Source: Chitinophagaceae bacterium
GTDB lineage: Bacteria > Bacteroidota > Bacteroidia > Chitinophagales > Chitinophagaceae
Length of the DNA: 64,000 bases
Assembly: GCA_003168265.1 (NCBI GenBank)
Contig: PMSV01000008.1
Span: 248,001-312,000, forward strand
Reading direction: 5' to 3'
The number at the start of each line of letters is the position of its first letter. Within the stretch, counting starts at the first letter, position 1. Below, piece by piece: positions 9,801 through 18,679 of this stretch. The position numbers were made by a program, and so were the translations under genes. The notes under the pieces are model-generated. The model was given only the letters and a program-made list of their open reading frames with translations. It had not been told where the DNA came from and made no database searches.

Positions 9801-10598
9801 GAAAGCGATTTAAAGGTGGAGGTATCGGGATCAGTCGATGCACGTGCACTGATGGGCAAAAAAATATTGATCACGGACGATAATGAGATGAACCGCCTTC
9901 TGGCCAATACCATCCTGAAACAATATGGCGCCATCCTTGACGAAGCGCAAAATGGTGTCGAAGCGATAGAAAAGATCAGGAAAAATAGCTATGATGTGGT
10001 CCTGATGGATGTACAGATGCCGGTCATGGATGGTATACAGGCCACCCGGATCATCAGGGAAACCATTTCCAGCAAGCTTCCTGTAATTGCATTGACCGCC
10101 CTGGCCCTGAAGGGAGATGAAAGCAAATTCCTGGAAGCCGGCATGAGCGGTTATCTTTCAAAGCCTTTCGATGAAAACCAGATCCTTCATGTCATAACCA
10201 ATTGTCTGGGACAGCCCCAGGGTCCGGTACAAATAAGTGGAGCAGCCTTGCAAAATGGTTCCCTATATGATCTGGCCAAGCTGAATGAAATAGCAAGAGG
10301 GGATACCGCTTTTGTGGAGAAGATGGCCAGGATCTTCATCTCCCAGGCTCCCCAGTCCGTCCTGGAAATTACAGAGGCCTATAATCTAAAAGACCTGGAA
10401 AAAATGGGTAAGGTCGCTCATCGTTTCAAAACCTCGCTAATGAATATGGGGGTCGGATCTTTAAAGGAGGATATTAACCGAATCGAAGATATGGGCCAGA
10501 CCAATCAGGACGGAGAGTCCCTGGGTTCCATGATAACCCATGTAGGGCAGATTGTCCGGCAAGTGGTAGAAGAATTAAGTGTTCAGTTTAAGGAATAA
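6849..10598 (+). CDS. Hybrid histidine kinase with five PAS domains, receiver and Hpt
   Basis: This 1249-residue soluble kinase has no transmembrane segment. Residues 1-110 are helical and partly coiled coil. Five PAS modules follow (about 115-235, 240-360, 360-485, 490-610 and 615-740), several with PAC tails such as 'GSLWSYSDITEKK' and 'GSIGIHLDITQQKK'. HisKA has His763 in SHEIRTPMN. The HATPase has the N box NLFSNAIKF and G boxes DSGIGM and GGTGLGLSI. The receiver has Asp1054 in LMDVQMPVMDG, and the C-terminal Hpt domain has His1191 in AHRFKTSLMNMG. The layout supports an internal His-Asp-His relay ending on the NtrC-class regulator of the same operon. The start ATG lies inside the end of the FIST gene. 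A strong terminator follows the stop. Confidence 0.95.
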   Translation: MNYHKLLAKQIGKHLPASYREDPEIRKFLEVISDSYGAFDKDNEVAARAFVIAEEEYLEVNKKLNHEMSVREQSVEKLKEAIEKITGEVKMGGSNDLLMITRYLNQQINKRKNAELVFNSLIANLPSGILLEDENGSVVYVNQQFCELFRCPSTADTMQDMDRKTSRELRKSQFMHPEEFKNSIEKRVEEKKLFTGEILGLADGRIFERDYIPIWMDGKYKGSLWSYSDITEKKKTEEEYKRISLVASANESGVLFTSFDGRITWANEGFCKLTGFAMEEVIGKTPIELCRGPLTDKSALDKVLNAFYNGLPFSIEIVYYRKDGSWFCGRSTTQPVKDERGNVIQFFGIIDDVTEERDSENRFRMALDKIGDNVWEHNFLTGETKFSDTENHLLGYSKSEFNSNSDLWWNNIHPDDRHLLEENDRKYKLGLLDHHGLEYRMIHKSGEIRWVLDKGVVIEWTADKQPFRIIGTHTDISFIKKTEMALRENEERFRSLEENIPGILYKYEFDNNGQERFTYISPEPEKKIGITAEELQNFYDIIHPDDKERELEVSRIARGKNRPYHFVGRFQAPGKPAVWLSLSSSYSHMDEKGSIVYTGIILNITREKETELISQLKEKKYRNIIANMNLGLLEVDTQEIIQFVNSSFCDMSGYKMEELVGKSAAKLFIRSEDNQLLEMKNENRRKGISDAYEICIKSRKGENRWWLISGAPRYNDRGELIGSIGIHLDITQQKKLEYELVEARVQAESSAKAKQIFLANMSHEIRTPMNAIIGMANQLKKTTLDKDQQFYLKIINSAADNLLIIINDILDLSKLEAGKLNIEQIGFKPRELLNQSLLVMMHKAEEKGLSLTNSHFDEGVFPILIGDPYRLNQVLLNLFSNAIKFTEKGVVDITCRLAGGGEQEQIVEFIVKDSGIGMEESFLKNLFQKFRQEDESVTRRFGGTGLGLSICKELIEFMGGSIRVESKKNVGTTVFFSLPLGKGKESDLKVEVSGSVDARALMGKKILITDDNEMNRLLANTILKQYGAILDEAQNGVEAIEKIRKNSYDVVLMDVQMPVMDGIQATRIIRETISSKLPVIALTALALKGDESKFLEAGMSGYLSKPFDENQILHVITNCLGQPQGPVQISGAALQNGSLYDLAKLNEIARGDTAFVEKMARIFISQAPQSVLEITEAYNLKDLEKMGKVAHRFKTSLMNMGVGSLKEDINRIEDMGQTNQDGESLGSMITHVGQIVRQVVEELSVQFKE

Positions 10599-10624
10599 TT
10601 AAATTCGAACAATGTACATATGCC

Positions 10625-10652
10625 GCCCGCAGTCCTAAGCTGCGGGCTTTTT
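10625..10652 (+). terminator. Rho-independent terminator of the FIST/kinase operon
   Basis: A perfect 8-bp stem, GCCCGCAG paired with CTGCGGGC around a 7-base loop, is followed directly by TTTTT. It begins 27 bases after the kinase stop codon. Confidence 0.88.
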
Positions 10653-10690
10653 ATTTCTACCTGAAAGAAATTTTTCTATATGGTAGAAAT
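10653..10690. repeat. Perfect 9-bp inverted repeat just after the terminator
   Basis: ATTTCTACC at 10653-10661 is the exact reverse complement of GGTAGAAAT at 10682-10690, separated by 20 bases that contain a smaller inverted repeat (AGAAA/TTTCT). It lies about 100 bases before the next start codon (10787). It may be an operator or promoter-region structure, or a second termination structure. The function is unknown. Confidence 0.5.
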
Positions 10691-10786
10691 ATCAGAAGAT
10701 TGAGAATCTGTATCATATTCAATATCAAGTAGATATAGACTGGCACCGCATTGGTAATGACAAGCCATAACCTACAAATTAAGAAT

Positions 10787-12139
10787 ATGAAACAGATTTA
10801 CACTTTGATTTTGATGACGCTGACCCTAAGCTTTGTTTCAGTGATCCATGCTCAAAAGACTTATACCATTTCTTCGAATACTTCCTGGACCGCTGGATCC
10901 TATCCTTCTTATTGCAGTTCCTGCACATTCAATATTTCCTCTGGAAAGACCCTTACATTGAATAGCAGCAGCCCAACCTGTGCGAACTGTGTGTTTACCG
11001 GAGGCAATATTGCGATTACACAAGCTTTTATATGTCAGACCTGCAGTTTTAGTTCGGACAGCATTACGATGAGCAGCGAGACCATGACCCTGGAATCTTC
11101 GACAAGCACATTTTCCAAAACTGTATTTAATGTAGCAGGGAACGGCGCTGTTATCGGAGATGCGGCTGTGACATTGACCAATTCGCTTTTTATTTTTAAC
11201 GGAACATCTTACTTCCTGAACAATGGAGGTGCACTTAATATGACTGGCAGCATCATGGATTTCTATGGAAGTTCTTATTTTCTTGCAAACGCAGGCCCTG
11301 TGAACCTCATATCCACCAGCAGCCTGGTAGCAGGAAACGGCAACAAATCCAATACATCCTATATTGAAATGAACGGACCCCAATTGAATATCTATGATAA
11401 TTCCTTTATTGGACTGGCCAACCTGAACAACTATTATTTCAATTGGACCTCTTATTATTCTGAATCGAATAACAAAACCTATTCAACCAGTGTCAATACC
11501 ATGAACTGCGGAAGAACGGGACAGAATGCCTGCGCAACGCCGAAGGTCTATGGCCCCGCTTCCCTGAATTCTATGGGCATCCTCTCGAATAATGTTTTGC
11601 CGGTCGTGCTCTCTGAGTTTTCAGCAACATTGAACGGAAATGAGGTCCTGCTTCAATGGCAGACTCAGCAGGAGATCAATTCTGATTATTTTACGGTGGA
11701 ACGTTCTGAAGATGGGATCAATTGGAGCCCGATTGCTACGGTCAAAGCCATGGGCACGACCACAGAGGTTACCAATTATAGTTTTACCGACGAAGATCCC
11801 CTGCATCCGGCAAGTTATTATCGTCTCCAGATGACCGATGAAGACGGAAGCGCACTGAACTCCGGAGTTGTAAATATTCAATTCCAGAATACTGAAAACA
11901 ATATTTCGGTTTATCCGAACCCGATACAGCAGTCATCCTTCACAGTGAAAACCGGTTCTGAAGAAGTGGCAAGGATTCAGTTATACGGCAGCGACGGGCG
12001 CTTATTCAATAGCTATGCTGTACAAGGGCAGACCCAATACCAGCTTCAGTTGCCGGCCTCGATTCCACACAATAGTTATCTGATCATTAAAATATCATTG
12101 ACTTCGACCGTGAAAACACTGGTTGTCTTAAACAAATAG
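10787..12139 (+). CDS. Secreted T9SS cargo protein with CxxC ladder and type A sorting domain
   Basis: I place the start at 10787 because MKQIYTLILMTLTLSFVSVIHAQ is a textbook signal peptide; an ATG 36 bases upstream would only add polar residues. The 450-residue protein has a Ser/Thr/Asn-rich N-terminal half that reads like a beta-helix. Three CxxC pairs occur near residues 43-46, 65-68 and 83-86 (CSSC, CANC, CQTC), each followed by a Phe one residue later. Next comes a fibronectin-like linker (LLQWQTQQEINSDYFTVERS) and a final 75-residue tail starting ISVYPNP, the hallmark of the type IX secretion type A sorting domain. It should be exported across the outer membrane and attached or released there. 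The passenger's function is unknown. Strong terminators bracket the gene. Confidence 0.9.
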   Translation: MKQIYTLILMTLTLSFVSVIHAQKTYTISSNTSWTAGSYPSYCSSCTFNISSGKTLTLNSSSPTCANCVFTGGNIAITQAFICQTCSFSSDSITMSSETMTLESSTSTFSKTVFNVAGNGAVIGDAAVTLTNSLFIFNGTSYFLNNGGALNMTGSIMDFYGSSYFLANAGPVNLISTSSLVAGNGNKSNTSYIEMNGPQLNIYDNSFIGLANLNNYYFNWTSYYSESNNKTYSTSVNTMNCGRTGQNACATPKVYGPASLNSMGILSNNVLPVVLSEFSATLNGNEVLLQWQTQQEINSDYFTVERSEDGINWSPIATVKAMGTTTEVTNYSFTDEDPLHPASYYRLQMTDEDGSALNSGVVNIQFQNTENNISVYPNPIQQSSFTVKTGSEEVARIQLYGSDGRLFNSYAVQGQTQYQLQLPASIPHNSYLIIKISLTSTVKTLVVLNK

Positions 12140-12156
12140 TTTTTGGGGTTATAGTA

Positions 12157-12193
12157 AAGGCGGAGCTTTTTAAGGCTCTGCCTTCTTTTTTTT
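12157..12193 (+). terminator. Rho-independent terminator after the T9SS cargo gene
   Basis: A 10-bp stem (AAGGCGGAGC with GCTCTGCCTT, one G-U pair) with an 8-base loop is followed by C and a run of eight T residues. It begins 18 bases after the stop codon. Confidence 0.88.
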
Positions 12194-12225
12194 CAACCGT
12201 ATTTGACTATTTTTAGAAAAAAAAG

Positions 12226-13395
12226 ATGATTCTAATGGAACAAACCATGCGTTGGTTTGGGCCGGATGATCCGGTGAACCTGATGCATTTAAAGCAGGCC
12301 GGATGCACGGGGGTGGTGACTGCATTGCATCAAATCCCTGTTGGCATGGTCTGGAGTCTTGAAGAAATTGAAAAACGAAAGGTCATGATCGGGGAAGTGG
12401 GGCTGGACTGGTCGGTGGTGGAGAGCCTGCCCGTGCATGAGGATATTAAAAAGCAAAAGGGAAATTTTGATATTTACATTGAAAATTATAAAGAGAGCCT
12501 GATAAACCTGGCAAAGGCCGGATTGAAAGTGATAACCTATAACTTCATGCCGGTATTGGACTGGATGAGGACAGATATCGATTATGCTCTTCCGGACGGC
12601 AGCAGGGCCCTTCGTTTTGAAAAGGCGGCATTGATTGCAATGGACTCATTTCTTTTAAAGAGGCCAGGGGCGGAAAAACAATATAGTGAAACTGAACTCG
12701 AATCCGCAAAAGAAAGACTAAGCCGGATGACGGAAAAAGAAAAGGGAATTCTTTACAAGACGGTTTTACTCGGATTGCCAGGAAGTGAGGAAAGATTCAC
12801 GGAAAAGCAACTGATGGAAGCGATTCAGGACTATGAGCATATTGATGCAGACAGTCTTAGAAGCCATTTATTCTATTTCCTGGAAAGAGTCATACCTGTT
12901 GCCGAAGAATCGGGACTGCAAATGGCGATACATCCCGACGACCCCCCCTTTCCTGTAATGGGGCTTCCCCGTATACTGTGTACGGAGGAGGATGCAAAAG
13001 CAGTTATTGAATCCTTTCCTTCCGAAGCCAACGGCCTTTGTTTTTGCACGGGGTCATATGGGGTACTCTCTTCGAATGATCTGCCTGGCATGGTGAGACG
13101 CCTGGGCAAAAAAATATTTTTTATTCATCTTCGTAGTACCTTAAGGGATGACCAGGGCAATTTCTATGAAGCGGACCATCTCGGCGGAGATGTGGATATG
13201 TACGAGGTGGTGAAGGAAATTCTTGGGGTCATCCGGGAGAGAGGAAGGACAATTCCTATGAGGCCGGACCACGGGCATCAAATGCTGGATGATCTTGATA
13301 AAAAAGTACAACCAGGATATAGTGCGATAGGAAGGCTGCGGGGACTGGCTGAATTGAGGGGATTGCAATTGGGACTTGCGGGGGAAAGCTATTAA
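12226..13395 (+). CDS. uxuA: Mannonate dehydratase
   Basis: The enzyme dehydrates D-mannonate to 2-keto-3-deoxy-D-gluconate in hexuronate (glucuronate) breakdown, using a divalent metal. The 389 residues align by eye with the Escherichia coli enzyme along the whole chain: MRWFGP at the N-terminus, [59 protein letters not shown] with GLPRI, CTGSYGV, FIHLRST and the closing [12 protein letters not shown]. The ATG at 12235 would give the same N-terminus as E. coli (MEQT...). I keep 12226 because an A-rich tract sits directly in front of it. No other uronate gene is adjacent. An SDR-like protein follows 12 bases downstream and may be co-transcribed. Confidence 0.95.
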   Translation: MILMEQTMRWFGPDDPVNLMHLKQAGCTGVVTALHQIPVGMVWSLEEIEKRKVMIGEVGLDWSVVESLPVHEDIKKQKGNFDIYIENYKESLINLAKAGLKVITYNFMPVLDWMRTDIDYALPDGSRALRFEKAALIAMDSFLLKRPGAEKQYSETELESAKERLSRMTEKEKGILYKTVLLGLPGSEERFTEKQLMEAIQDYEHIDADSLRSHLFYFLERVIPVAEESGLQMAIHPDDPPFPVMGLPRILCTEEDAKAVIESFPSEANGLCFCTGSYGVLSSNDLPGMVRRLGKKIFFIHLRSTLRDDQGNFYEADHLGGDVDMYEVVKEILGVIRERGRTIPMRPDHGHQMLDDLDKKVQPGYSAIGRLRGLAELRGLQLGLAGESY

Positions 13396-13407
13396 AAACC
13401 AAATCAT

Positions 13408-14070
13408 ATGTCTTTTAGAGTAATCATTACGGGCGCTACAGGCATGGTAGGGGAGGGGGTTTTACTTGAATGTCTGGACAGCCCCCTTGTAACTGAGGTG
13501 CTGATCATTAACAGAAAACCCTTTCAACCTGAGCATCCCAAATTAAAGGAATGCATCGTCCCTGATTTCATGAAGCTGGAAGATTACAGTACCAGTTTAT
13601 CGGGTTACGATGCCTGCTTTTTCTGCGCCGGTATCAGTTCAGTGGGCATGTCTGAAGCAGAGTACACAAGAATCACCTACACGATTACCCTTTATTTTGC
13701 AAAGGTCCTGTCGGGTGTAAACCGGCAGATGGTCTTCAATTATGTTTCGGGCAGTCTTACGGACAGTTCGGAAAAGGGCAGGATCATGTGGGCCAGGGTA
13801 AAAGGGAAAACGGAAAATGATCTCATGAAACTTCCATTTCGTGCGGTTTATTGTTTTCGCCCTGGCTTCATGAAAGCCTCTCCCGGGCAAAAGAATATCA
13901 AATCCTACTACCGGTGGATCGCTGGTTTATATCCTGTTTTACGATTATTACTTCCCAATATGGTGAGTACGATGAAGGAAGTGGGACGGGCGATGATCCA
14001 TACAGCGATCGATGGTTACCCGAAACAAATCCTGGAAGTCAGGGATATCAACGCAATTGGAAAATTATAG
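13408..14070 (+). CDS. Atypical short-chain dehydrogenase / NAD(P)-binding epimerase-like protein
   Basis: The 220-residue protein has a Rossmann nucleotide-binding loop at the N-terminus (ITGATGMVGEG, GxxGxxG type), an Asn-Arg at the end of strand 2 (IINRKP) and an 'FFCAGISSVGMSE' segment in place of the usual NNAG. The YxxxK catalytic pair of classical SDRs is not evident; the corresponding region reads MWARVKGKTEN. This is the pattern of atypical or extended SDRs related to NAD(P)H-binding and HTATIP2-like proteins. The substrate is unknown. It follows uxuA closely on the same strand, but a link to uronate metabolism is only suggested by position. Confidence 0.8.
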   Translation: MSFRVIITGATGMVGEGVLLECLDSPLVTEVLIINRKPFQPEHPKLKECIVPDFMKLEDYSTSLSGYDACFFCAGISSVGMSEAEYTRITYTITLYFAKVLSGVNRQMVFNYVSGSLTDSSEKGRIMWARVKGKTENDLMKLPFRAVYCFRPGFMKASPGQKNIKSYYRWIAGLYPVLRLLLPNMVSTMKEVGRAMIHTAIDGYPKQILEVRDINAIGKL

Positions 14071-14216
14071 CCCGGTTCCGCCTTTTCCTGCGCTTGGGGC
14101 CGAATCCATTGCTTAGGCCTTTATTTTCATATATATTTAGGAATTGGGTAATTAATTGTTAACGCATTAAATCAATCGCCTATTTTTATATATTGCTATA
14201 GCAAAAGCTAACCAAA

Positions 14217-14537
14217 ATGCACTACCTACACGATGTATTCATCTATTCGTGGGTTATAAGCCTATTTATTGCCATTTTTTTTGAGATCAGAGCTACCTAT
14301 TTTTCCGGAATTATTGAATCGCACTACAAGATTGAATTGCCTGGCAGATTTTTTTGGATTAAAAGAGCCAGAACAATTGCAAGACTTAGGGAAACCACCG
14401 ATTCGAAAGAACTGAGGCGGGTGAGTTCCAAATACCTGGATTCAAAAGCCTGGATCGTCACTTTTTTTGCGATGGCCGTCTTATTGCTACTACTAAGGAT
14501 TTTTCTATCCACAGTGGATCATACCGTCCATATTTAG
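14217..14537 (+). CDS. Small two-helix membrane protein, unknown function
   Basis: A 106-residue protein with one hydrophobic helix at residues 6-25 and a second at about 78-97. Between them is a basic segment rich in Arg and Lys (WIKRARTIARLRETTDSKELRRVSSKY) that should be cytoplasmic. I recognise no family. The composition is ordinary for a real gene, and the leader is AT-rich. It converges on purC with 29 bases between them. Confidence 0.6.
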   Translation: MHYLHDVFIYSWVISLFIAIFFEIRATYFSGIIESHYKIELPGRFFWIKRARTIARLRETTDSKELRRVSSKYLDSKAWIVTFFAMAVLLLLLRIFLSTVDHTVHI

Positions 14538-14566
14538 CGGATCTTGAGCGCGCCCAGAGCCCCTGA

Positions 14567-15493
14567 TCAGGAAAGGTTACCCAGGCTATAGAGTATTCGC
14601 TGGTAGGTTTCTTCCCCGCTCAGGATCTGAGGTACGAATTCCTTTCCAATCACTTTTTCGAACAGTTCTATATATCGTTTGCTGATCACCGTTACCCAAT
14701 CTTCATTCATTTCCGGTACAGTTTGCCCCTCCTTTCCCATAAAGCCGTTTTGAATGAGCCATTCCCGGACGAATTCTTTACTCAATTGCTTTTGCTTTTC
14801 CCCTTTTTCCTGTCTTTCCCCGAAACCTTCTGCATAAAAATACCTGGACGAATCGGGGGTATGGATCTCATCCATCAGCAGGACTTTCTCTCCTAATTTC
14901 CCGAATTCATACTTGGTATCTACCAGGATCAATCCCTGTCTTTCGGCTATCTGTTTTCCTCTTTCAAAGAGGGATAAGGTATATTTTTCGAGCATTTCAT
15001 AATCTTTTTCTGATACGATCCCTCTTTTAATTATTTCTTCCCTGGTGATATCCTCGTCATGACCGGCTTCTGCCTTTGTGGAGGGAGTTATAATGGGCGA
15101 GGGAAAATAATCATTTTCCTTCATGCCCGAAGGAAGCGCAACACCACAGAGTTGCCTTTTCCCGCTGTTGTAAGTGCGCCATGCGTGACCTGTCAGGTTC
15201 CCGCGAATAACCATTTCAACACGCAGAGGAATGCATTTTTTACCAAGAGCAACATTCGGTGCAGGGATATCAAGCAGCCAATTTGGACAGATATCAGTTG
15301 TAGCGTGTAGCATAAATGCTGCGATCTGATTTAAGACCTGTCCTTTATAGGGTATGGGCCTGGGCAAAATAACATCGAATGCGGAAATCCTATCCGTAGC
15401 GATCATGACCAGCCATTTGTCGGATATAGTATACACATCGCGCACTTTACCGCGATAAAATTGAGTTTGATTCGGAAATTGAAGAGTTTTCAT
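14567..15493 (-). CDS. purC: Phosphoribosylaminoimidazole-succinocarboxamide synthase
   Basis: SAICAR synthase joins CAIR with aspartate using ATP in purine biosynthesis, in the cytoplasm. The 308 residues carry the family signatures: KVRDVY near the N-terminus, [11 protein letters not shown], the glycine-rich [34 protein letters not shown] and [12 protein letters not shown]. The length fits the longer, single-domain form common in Bacteroidota and similar to yeast Ade1, rather than the roughly 240-residue Escherichia coli form. No other pur gene is adjacent. A conserved 67-nt element lies 20 bases upstream of the start and is shared with two other genes of the window. Confidence 0.96.
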   Translation of the reverse strand: MKTLQFPNQTQFYRGKVRDVYTISDKWLVMIATDRISAFDVILPRPIPYKGQVLNQIAAFMLHATTDICPNWLLDIPAPNVALGKKCIPLRVEMVIRGNLTGHAWRTYNSGKRQLCGVALPSGMKENDYFPSPIITPSTKAEAGHDEDITREEIIKRGIVSEKDYEMLEKYTLSLFERGKQIAERQGLILVDTKYEFGKLGEKVLLMDEIHTPDSSRYFYAEGFGERQEKGEKQKQLSKEFVREWLIQNGFMGKEGQTVPEMNEDWVTVISKRYIELFEKVIGKEFVPQILSGEETYQRILYSLGNLS

Positions 15494-15512
15494 CTGCTCA
15501 TCTTTAGTTTTT

Positions 15513-15581
15513 TCTGTTGCCAGATGGAACCTCGCTTATTCATTACCCTGATATGGGAAATTTCTTTATGCTTGGTTTCAT
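15513..15581 (-). promoter_or_regulatory. Conserved leader element, copy A (upstream of purC)
   Basis: Read on the minus strand, this copy has ATGAAACC, 42 variable bases, GGTTCC, and then the small hairpin TCTG-GCAA-CAGA (a GNRA-type loop), which ends 20 bases before the purC ATG. Two other copies in the window have the same order and spacing. It is probably transcribed as 5' UTR or is a promoter-proximal binding site. I know of no named motif that fits. Confidence 0.55.
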
Positions 15582-15767
15582 ATAAAATGAATTGCTCTGA
15601 ATTCATAATCCCGGCGAGCACTCGAAATTACATGTGAGCGATGAATTTGCAGGTGATCATAATTCACGAAATATCAACAAACTATTATGTTCATGTGAAA
15701 ATAAAATTTCTGTTTCCTAGTTAGAATCATTATTTTACTTTCTGAAACAACAACGAAAATTTGCTTT

Positions 15768-18647
15768 ATGAGAAAATACACACATGTGCTATTTATCAGT
15801 GCAGCTATGGCACTGCCTCTTGCCCTTTTAGCCCAAACAATCACCATCCGCGGAAATGTCAGGAATTCATCTACCAGGGAATCCGTGCCTGCCGTTTCGG
15901 TCATATTAAAGGGGACCAAAAACGGAACTTTTACCGATGATAAAGGTAATTTCAGATTAACCACCAACAAACAACCCCCCTTTGTCCTGGTCATCAGTTC
16001 CATAGGATATGAATCGCAGGAAATTAGCTATTCGGGTGGCAATGAGCCTCTAAAGATCGAATTCAAATCCACCTCTTCCCTGGGTACGGAAATAGTTGTT
16101 TCTGCCAGCCGAATTCCTGAAAGGATTTTGGAGTCTCCGGTATCAGTTGACCGGATAGGAGCGGCCGATATTCGCAATTCGGCAAACCCCAATTATTATG
16201 ATGCCTTGGGTTCACTCAATGGCGTCGATGTAACCAATTCCAGCCTCACTTTCACAACTATTACGACCCGCGGTTTTAACGGGAGCGGAAACCCGCGTTT
16301 CAATCAGTTCGTAGATGGAATGGACAACCAGGCTCCGGGCCTTAACTTTTCAGTCGCAGCCATTGTAGGTCTGACCGATCTGGATGTGGACAATATGGAA
16401 TTGCTTTCGGGTGCATCTTCTGCTCTTTATGGTTCTGGTGGAATGAATGGAACCCTTCTCATGACCAGTAAAGACCCGTTTAAATACCAGGGAGTCAGCT
16501 TCGAAATCAAACAGGGTGTGATGCACCTTGGCGGTGGCAACGGCAAAGCCGACCCCATTTCCGCATCGCCCTACTATGATTGGTCCCTGCGTTGGGCCCA
16601 GAAAATAGGCGATAAATTTGCTTTCAAAATAAGCGGTGAATATACCCAGGCAAAAGACTGGGTGGCCAATGACAGCAGCGATTATACCGGTGCAGGCACC
16701 GGATCTGGTAACCATGTCATCCCAGGAGGAACCAGGGCCAACGATCCCAATTACAACGGAGTAAATGTATATGGAGACGAAACCAGTGAAAACCTTCTGA
16801 ATATCACTAATGAGATCCTGGCCTATGCCACCCAACAATATGTTGCCGGTTATGAAGCCCAAAGCGGTGGGGCTCCGCCTAGTCAGTCTCAGATCAACAG
16901 TTATTTGTCAACCAACCCGCAAACCTCTCCTTTTTATAATGGCAAGGCAGCCGGAATCATTCCCAACCAGAACGTCTCCCGAACAGGCTATCCTGAATAC
17001 CAGATCATTGACAATACGACCATCAGTTTCAAGGTTTTGGGAGGAGTTTATTATAAACTGACCCCCAATACCCAAATTTCTTTGACCGGTAATTGGGGTA
17101 CTGGAAATACCGTTTATACAGGTGCAGACCGTTATTCCCTGAAGGATTTCAGGATGGGTCAATACAAATTAGAGATCAGGAACGACAATTGGTTTTTTCG
17201 TGCATATACCACACAGGAAAGGGCGGGAAAATCCTTTGATGCAACAGTTACGACCCGGCTTTTCGATGAGGCCTGGGGCCCCAGCAGCACATGGTACCCT
17301 GAATTCATAGGCGCCTATTTGCAGGCCGTTTCAGCAGGGGCGCCTTCAGCGACAGCTTTCAATATAGCCAGGGCTTATGCCGACAAAAACCGTCCCATTG
17401 CCGGTTCGGCCCAGTTCACCCATCTCTTCGATTCAGTGGCTTCCCTGCCCATCCCACAGGGAGGATTGCTACTGGACAAAAGCAATCTCTATCAAACGGA
17501 AGGCCAGTATAATTTCACGGATCTCGTGAAAGTGATGGAAGTCCTGGTCGGCGCTACATGGAGGCAGTACGTGCTTAATTCAGACGGCACCCTTTTCTCC
17601 GACAGCGCGGGTCCCCGCCATACCAACGAATACGGTGCGTATGTTCAGATCGCGAAGAAATTTTTCAATTCCCTCAAGATCACGGCTTCCGGAAGATTTG
17701 ACAAGAACCAGAATTTCGAAGGGAAATTCACGCCCCGCGTTTCGGCGGTCTGGACCTTTGCCGAAGGCCAGAATATCCGGGCTTCCTATCAGAATGCCTA
17801 TCGCTTTCCATCTAACCAGAACCAGTGGATCAACCTGAATACTGGAGCCGGAATTCTGATCGGAGGGCTGCCAGAGCTTAGGGACCTCTATCATTTCGGT
17901 CCCAATAACAATACCAAACCTGTTTATACCGAAAACAGCGTACAGGCCTATGGAACATCGGTAGCCATGGGATCGCCCAATCCAGCTTTATTGCAACAAC
18001 AGCAATTCGGAACCTTTAAGCCGGAATCGGCCAATTCCTATGAATTGGGCTATAAGGGACTTTTCAACAAGAGGATACTGATCGATCTCTATGGTTACTA
18101 TGCAGAGTACCAGAATTTTCTTGGCAGGGTGAATGTCCTTCAGCCGATATCCGGAAATCCAACGACTGATTTCCTCGATGGCAATTACCAGGCCTATTCT
18201 GTATCCGTGAACAGCCCTTATAAGATTGGCACCTACGGTTGGGGGTTGAAAGTGGACTACCTGATGGAACATAATTTTGTGATCGGGTTTAATCTATCGT
18301 CAGATATGATCCATAATTCGGATACCACTTTTGCGACTTATTGGAATACTCCAAAATACCGGGCCAATGTCTCTTTTGCCAATACCGGTTTCGGGTATCA
18401 GAAGCGCTATGGATACAAGATCTCCTGGAGATGGCAGGACAGTTATTTTACACAGGCTGATTTCATGCAAGGACCCGTGAACGCATTCAGCACCATCGAT
18501 GCACAGGTAAACTATAAATTTCTCGATATACATTCCATGCTGAAACTCGGAGCGACCAATCTGCTGAATCATTATTATTATTCACAGTTCGGTGATCCGG
18601 CGATCGGAGGGTTGTACTATATCAGCTTTGCATATAATGTATTCTGA
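15768..18647 (+). CDS. TonB-dependent outer-membrane receptor
   Basis: A 959-residue protein with a signal peptide (MRKYTHVLFISAAMALPLALLAQ). An N-terminal carboxypeptidase-regulatory-like beta domain follows (about 25-105, with GTKNGTFTDDKGNF), then a candidate TonB box (EIVVSASR), a plug (about 120-235, with GFNGSGNPRFNQFVDGMDNQ and LLSGASSALYGSGGMNG) and a long beta-barrel ending in the aromatic C-terminus YNVF. It should import a ligand across the outer membrane with energy from TonB. No SusD-like partner is adjacent, so a role in uptake of a siderophore, vitamin or other small ligand is as likely as glycan import. It converges on ychF. Confidence 0.93.
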   Translation: MRKYTHVLFISAAMALPLALLAQTITIRGNVRNSSTRESVPAVSVILKGTKNGTFTDDKGNFRLTTNKQPPFVLVISSIGYESQEISYSGGNEPLKIEFKSTSSLGTEIVVSASRIPERILESPVSVDRIGAADIRNSANPNYYDALGSLNGVDVTNSSLTFTTITTRGFNGSGNPRFNQFVDGMDNQAPGLNFSVAAIVGLTDLDVDNMELLSGASSALYGSGGMNGTLLMTSKDPFKYQGVSFEIKQGVMHLGGGNGKADPISASPYYDWSLRWAQKIGDKFAFKISGEYTQAKDWVANDSSDYTGAGTGSGNHVIPGGTRANDPNYNGVNVYGDETSENLLNITNEILAYATQQYVAGYEAQSGGAPPSQSQINSYLSTNPQTSPFYNGKAAGIIPNQNVSRTGYPEYQIIDNTTISFKVLGGVYYKLTPNTQISLTGNWGTGNTVYTGADRYSLKDFRMGQYKLEIRNDNWFFRAYTTQERAGKSFDATVTTRLFDEAWGPSSTWYPEFIGAYLQAVSAGAPSATAFNIARAYADKNRPIAGSAQFTHLFDSVASLPIPQGGLLLDKSNLYQTEGQYNFTDLVKVMEVLVGATWRQYVLNSDGTLFSDSAGPRHTNEYGAYVQIAKKFFNSLKITASGRFDKNQNFEGKFTPRVSAVWTFAEGQNIRASYQNAYRFPSNQNQWINLNTGAGILIGGLPELRDLYHFGPNNNTKPVYTENSVQAYGTSVAMGSPNPALLQQQQFGTFKPESANSYELGYKGLFNKRILIDLYGYYAEYQNFLGRVNVLQPISGNPTTDFLDGNYQAYSVSVNSPYKIGTYGWGLKVDYLMEHNFVIGFNLSSDMIHNSDTTFATYWNTPKYRANVSFANTGFGYQKRYGYKISWRWQDSYFTQADFMQGPVNAFSTIDAQVNYKFLDIHSMLKLGATNLLNHYYYSQFGDPAIGGLYYISFAYNVF

Positions 18648-18679
18648 ATCTGATTTGATTTTTCTATGGTGGATATTTT

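Noticed and set aside
10838-11383. 181-codon minus-strand frame
   Set aside because: It is antisense to the T9SS cargo gene and is a by-product of its Ser/Thr-rich codon bias. It has no signal or domain.
15490-15531. preQ1-I riboswitch before purC
   Set aside because: The minus-strand sequence GGTTCC followed later by AAAAAACTAAAG superficially resembles the preQ1-I tail, but the required first stem does not form and the gene has no link to queuosine.
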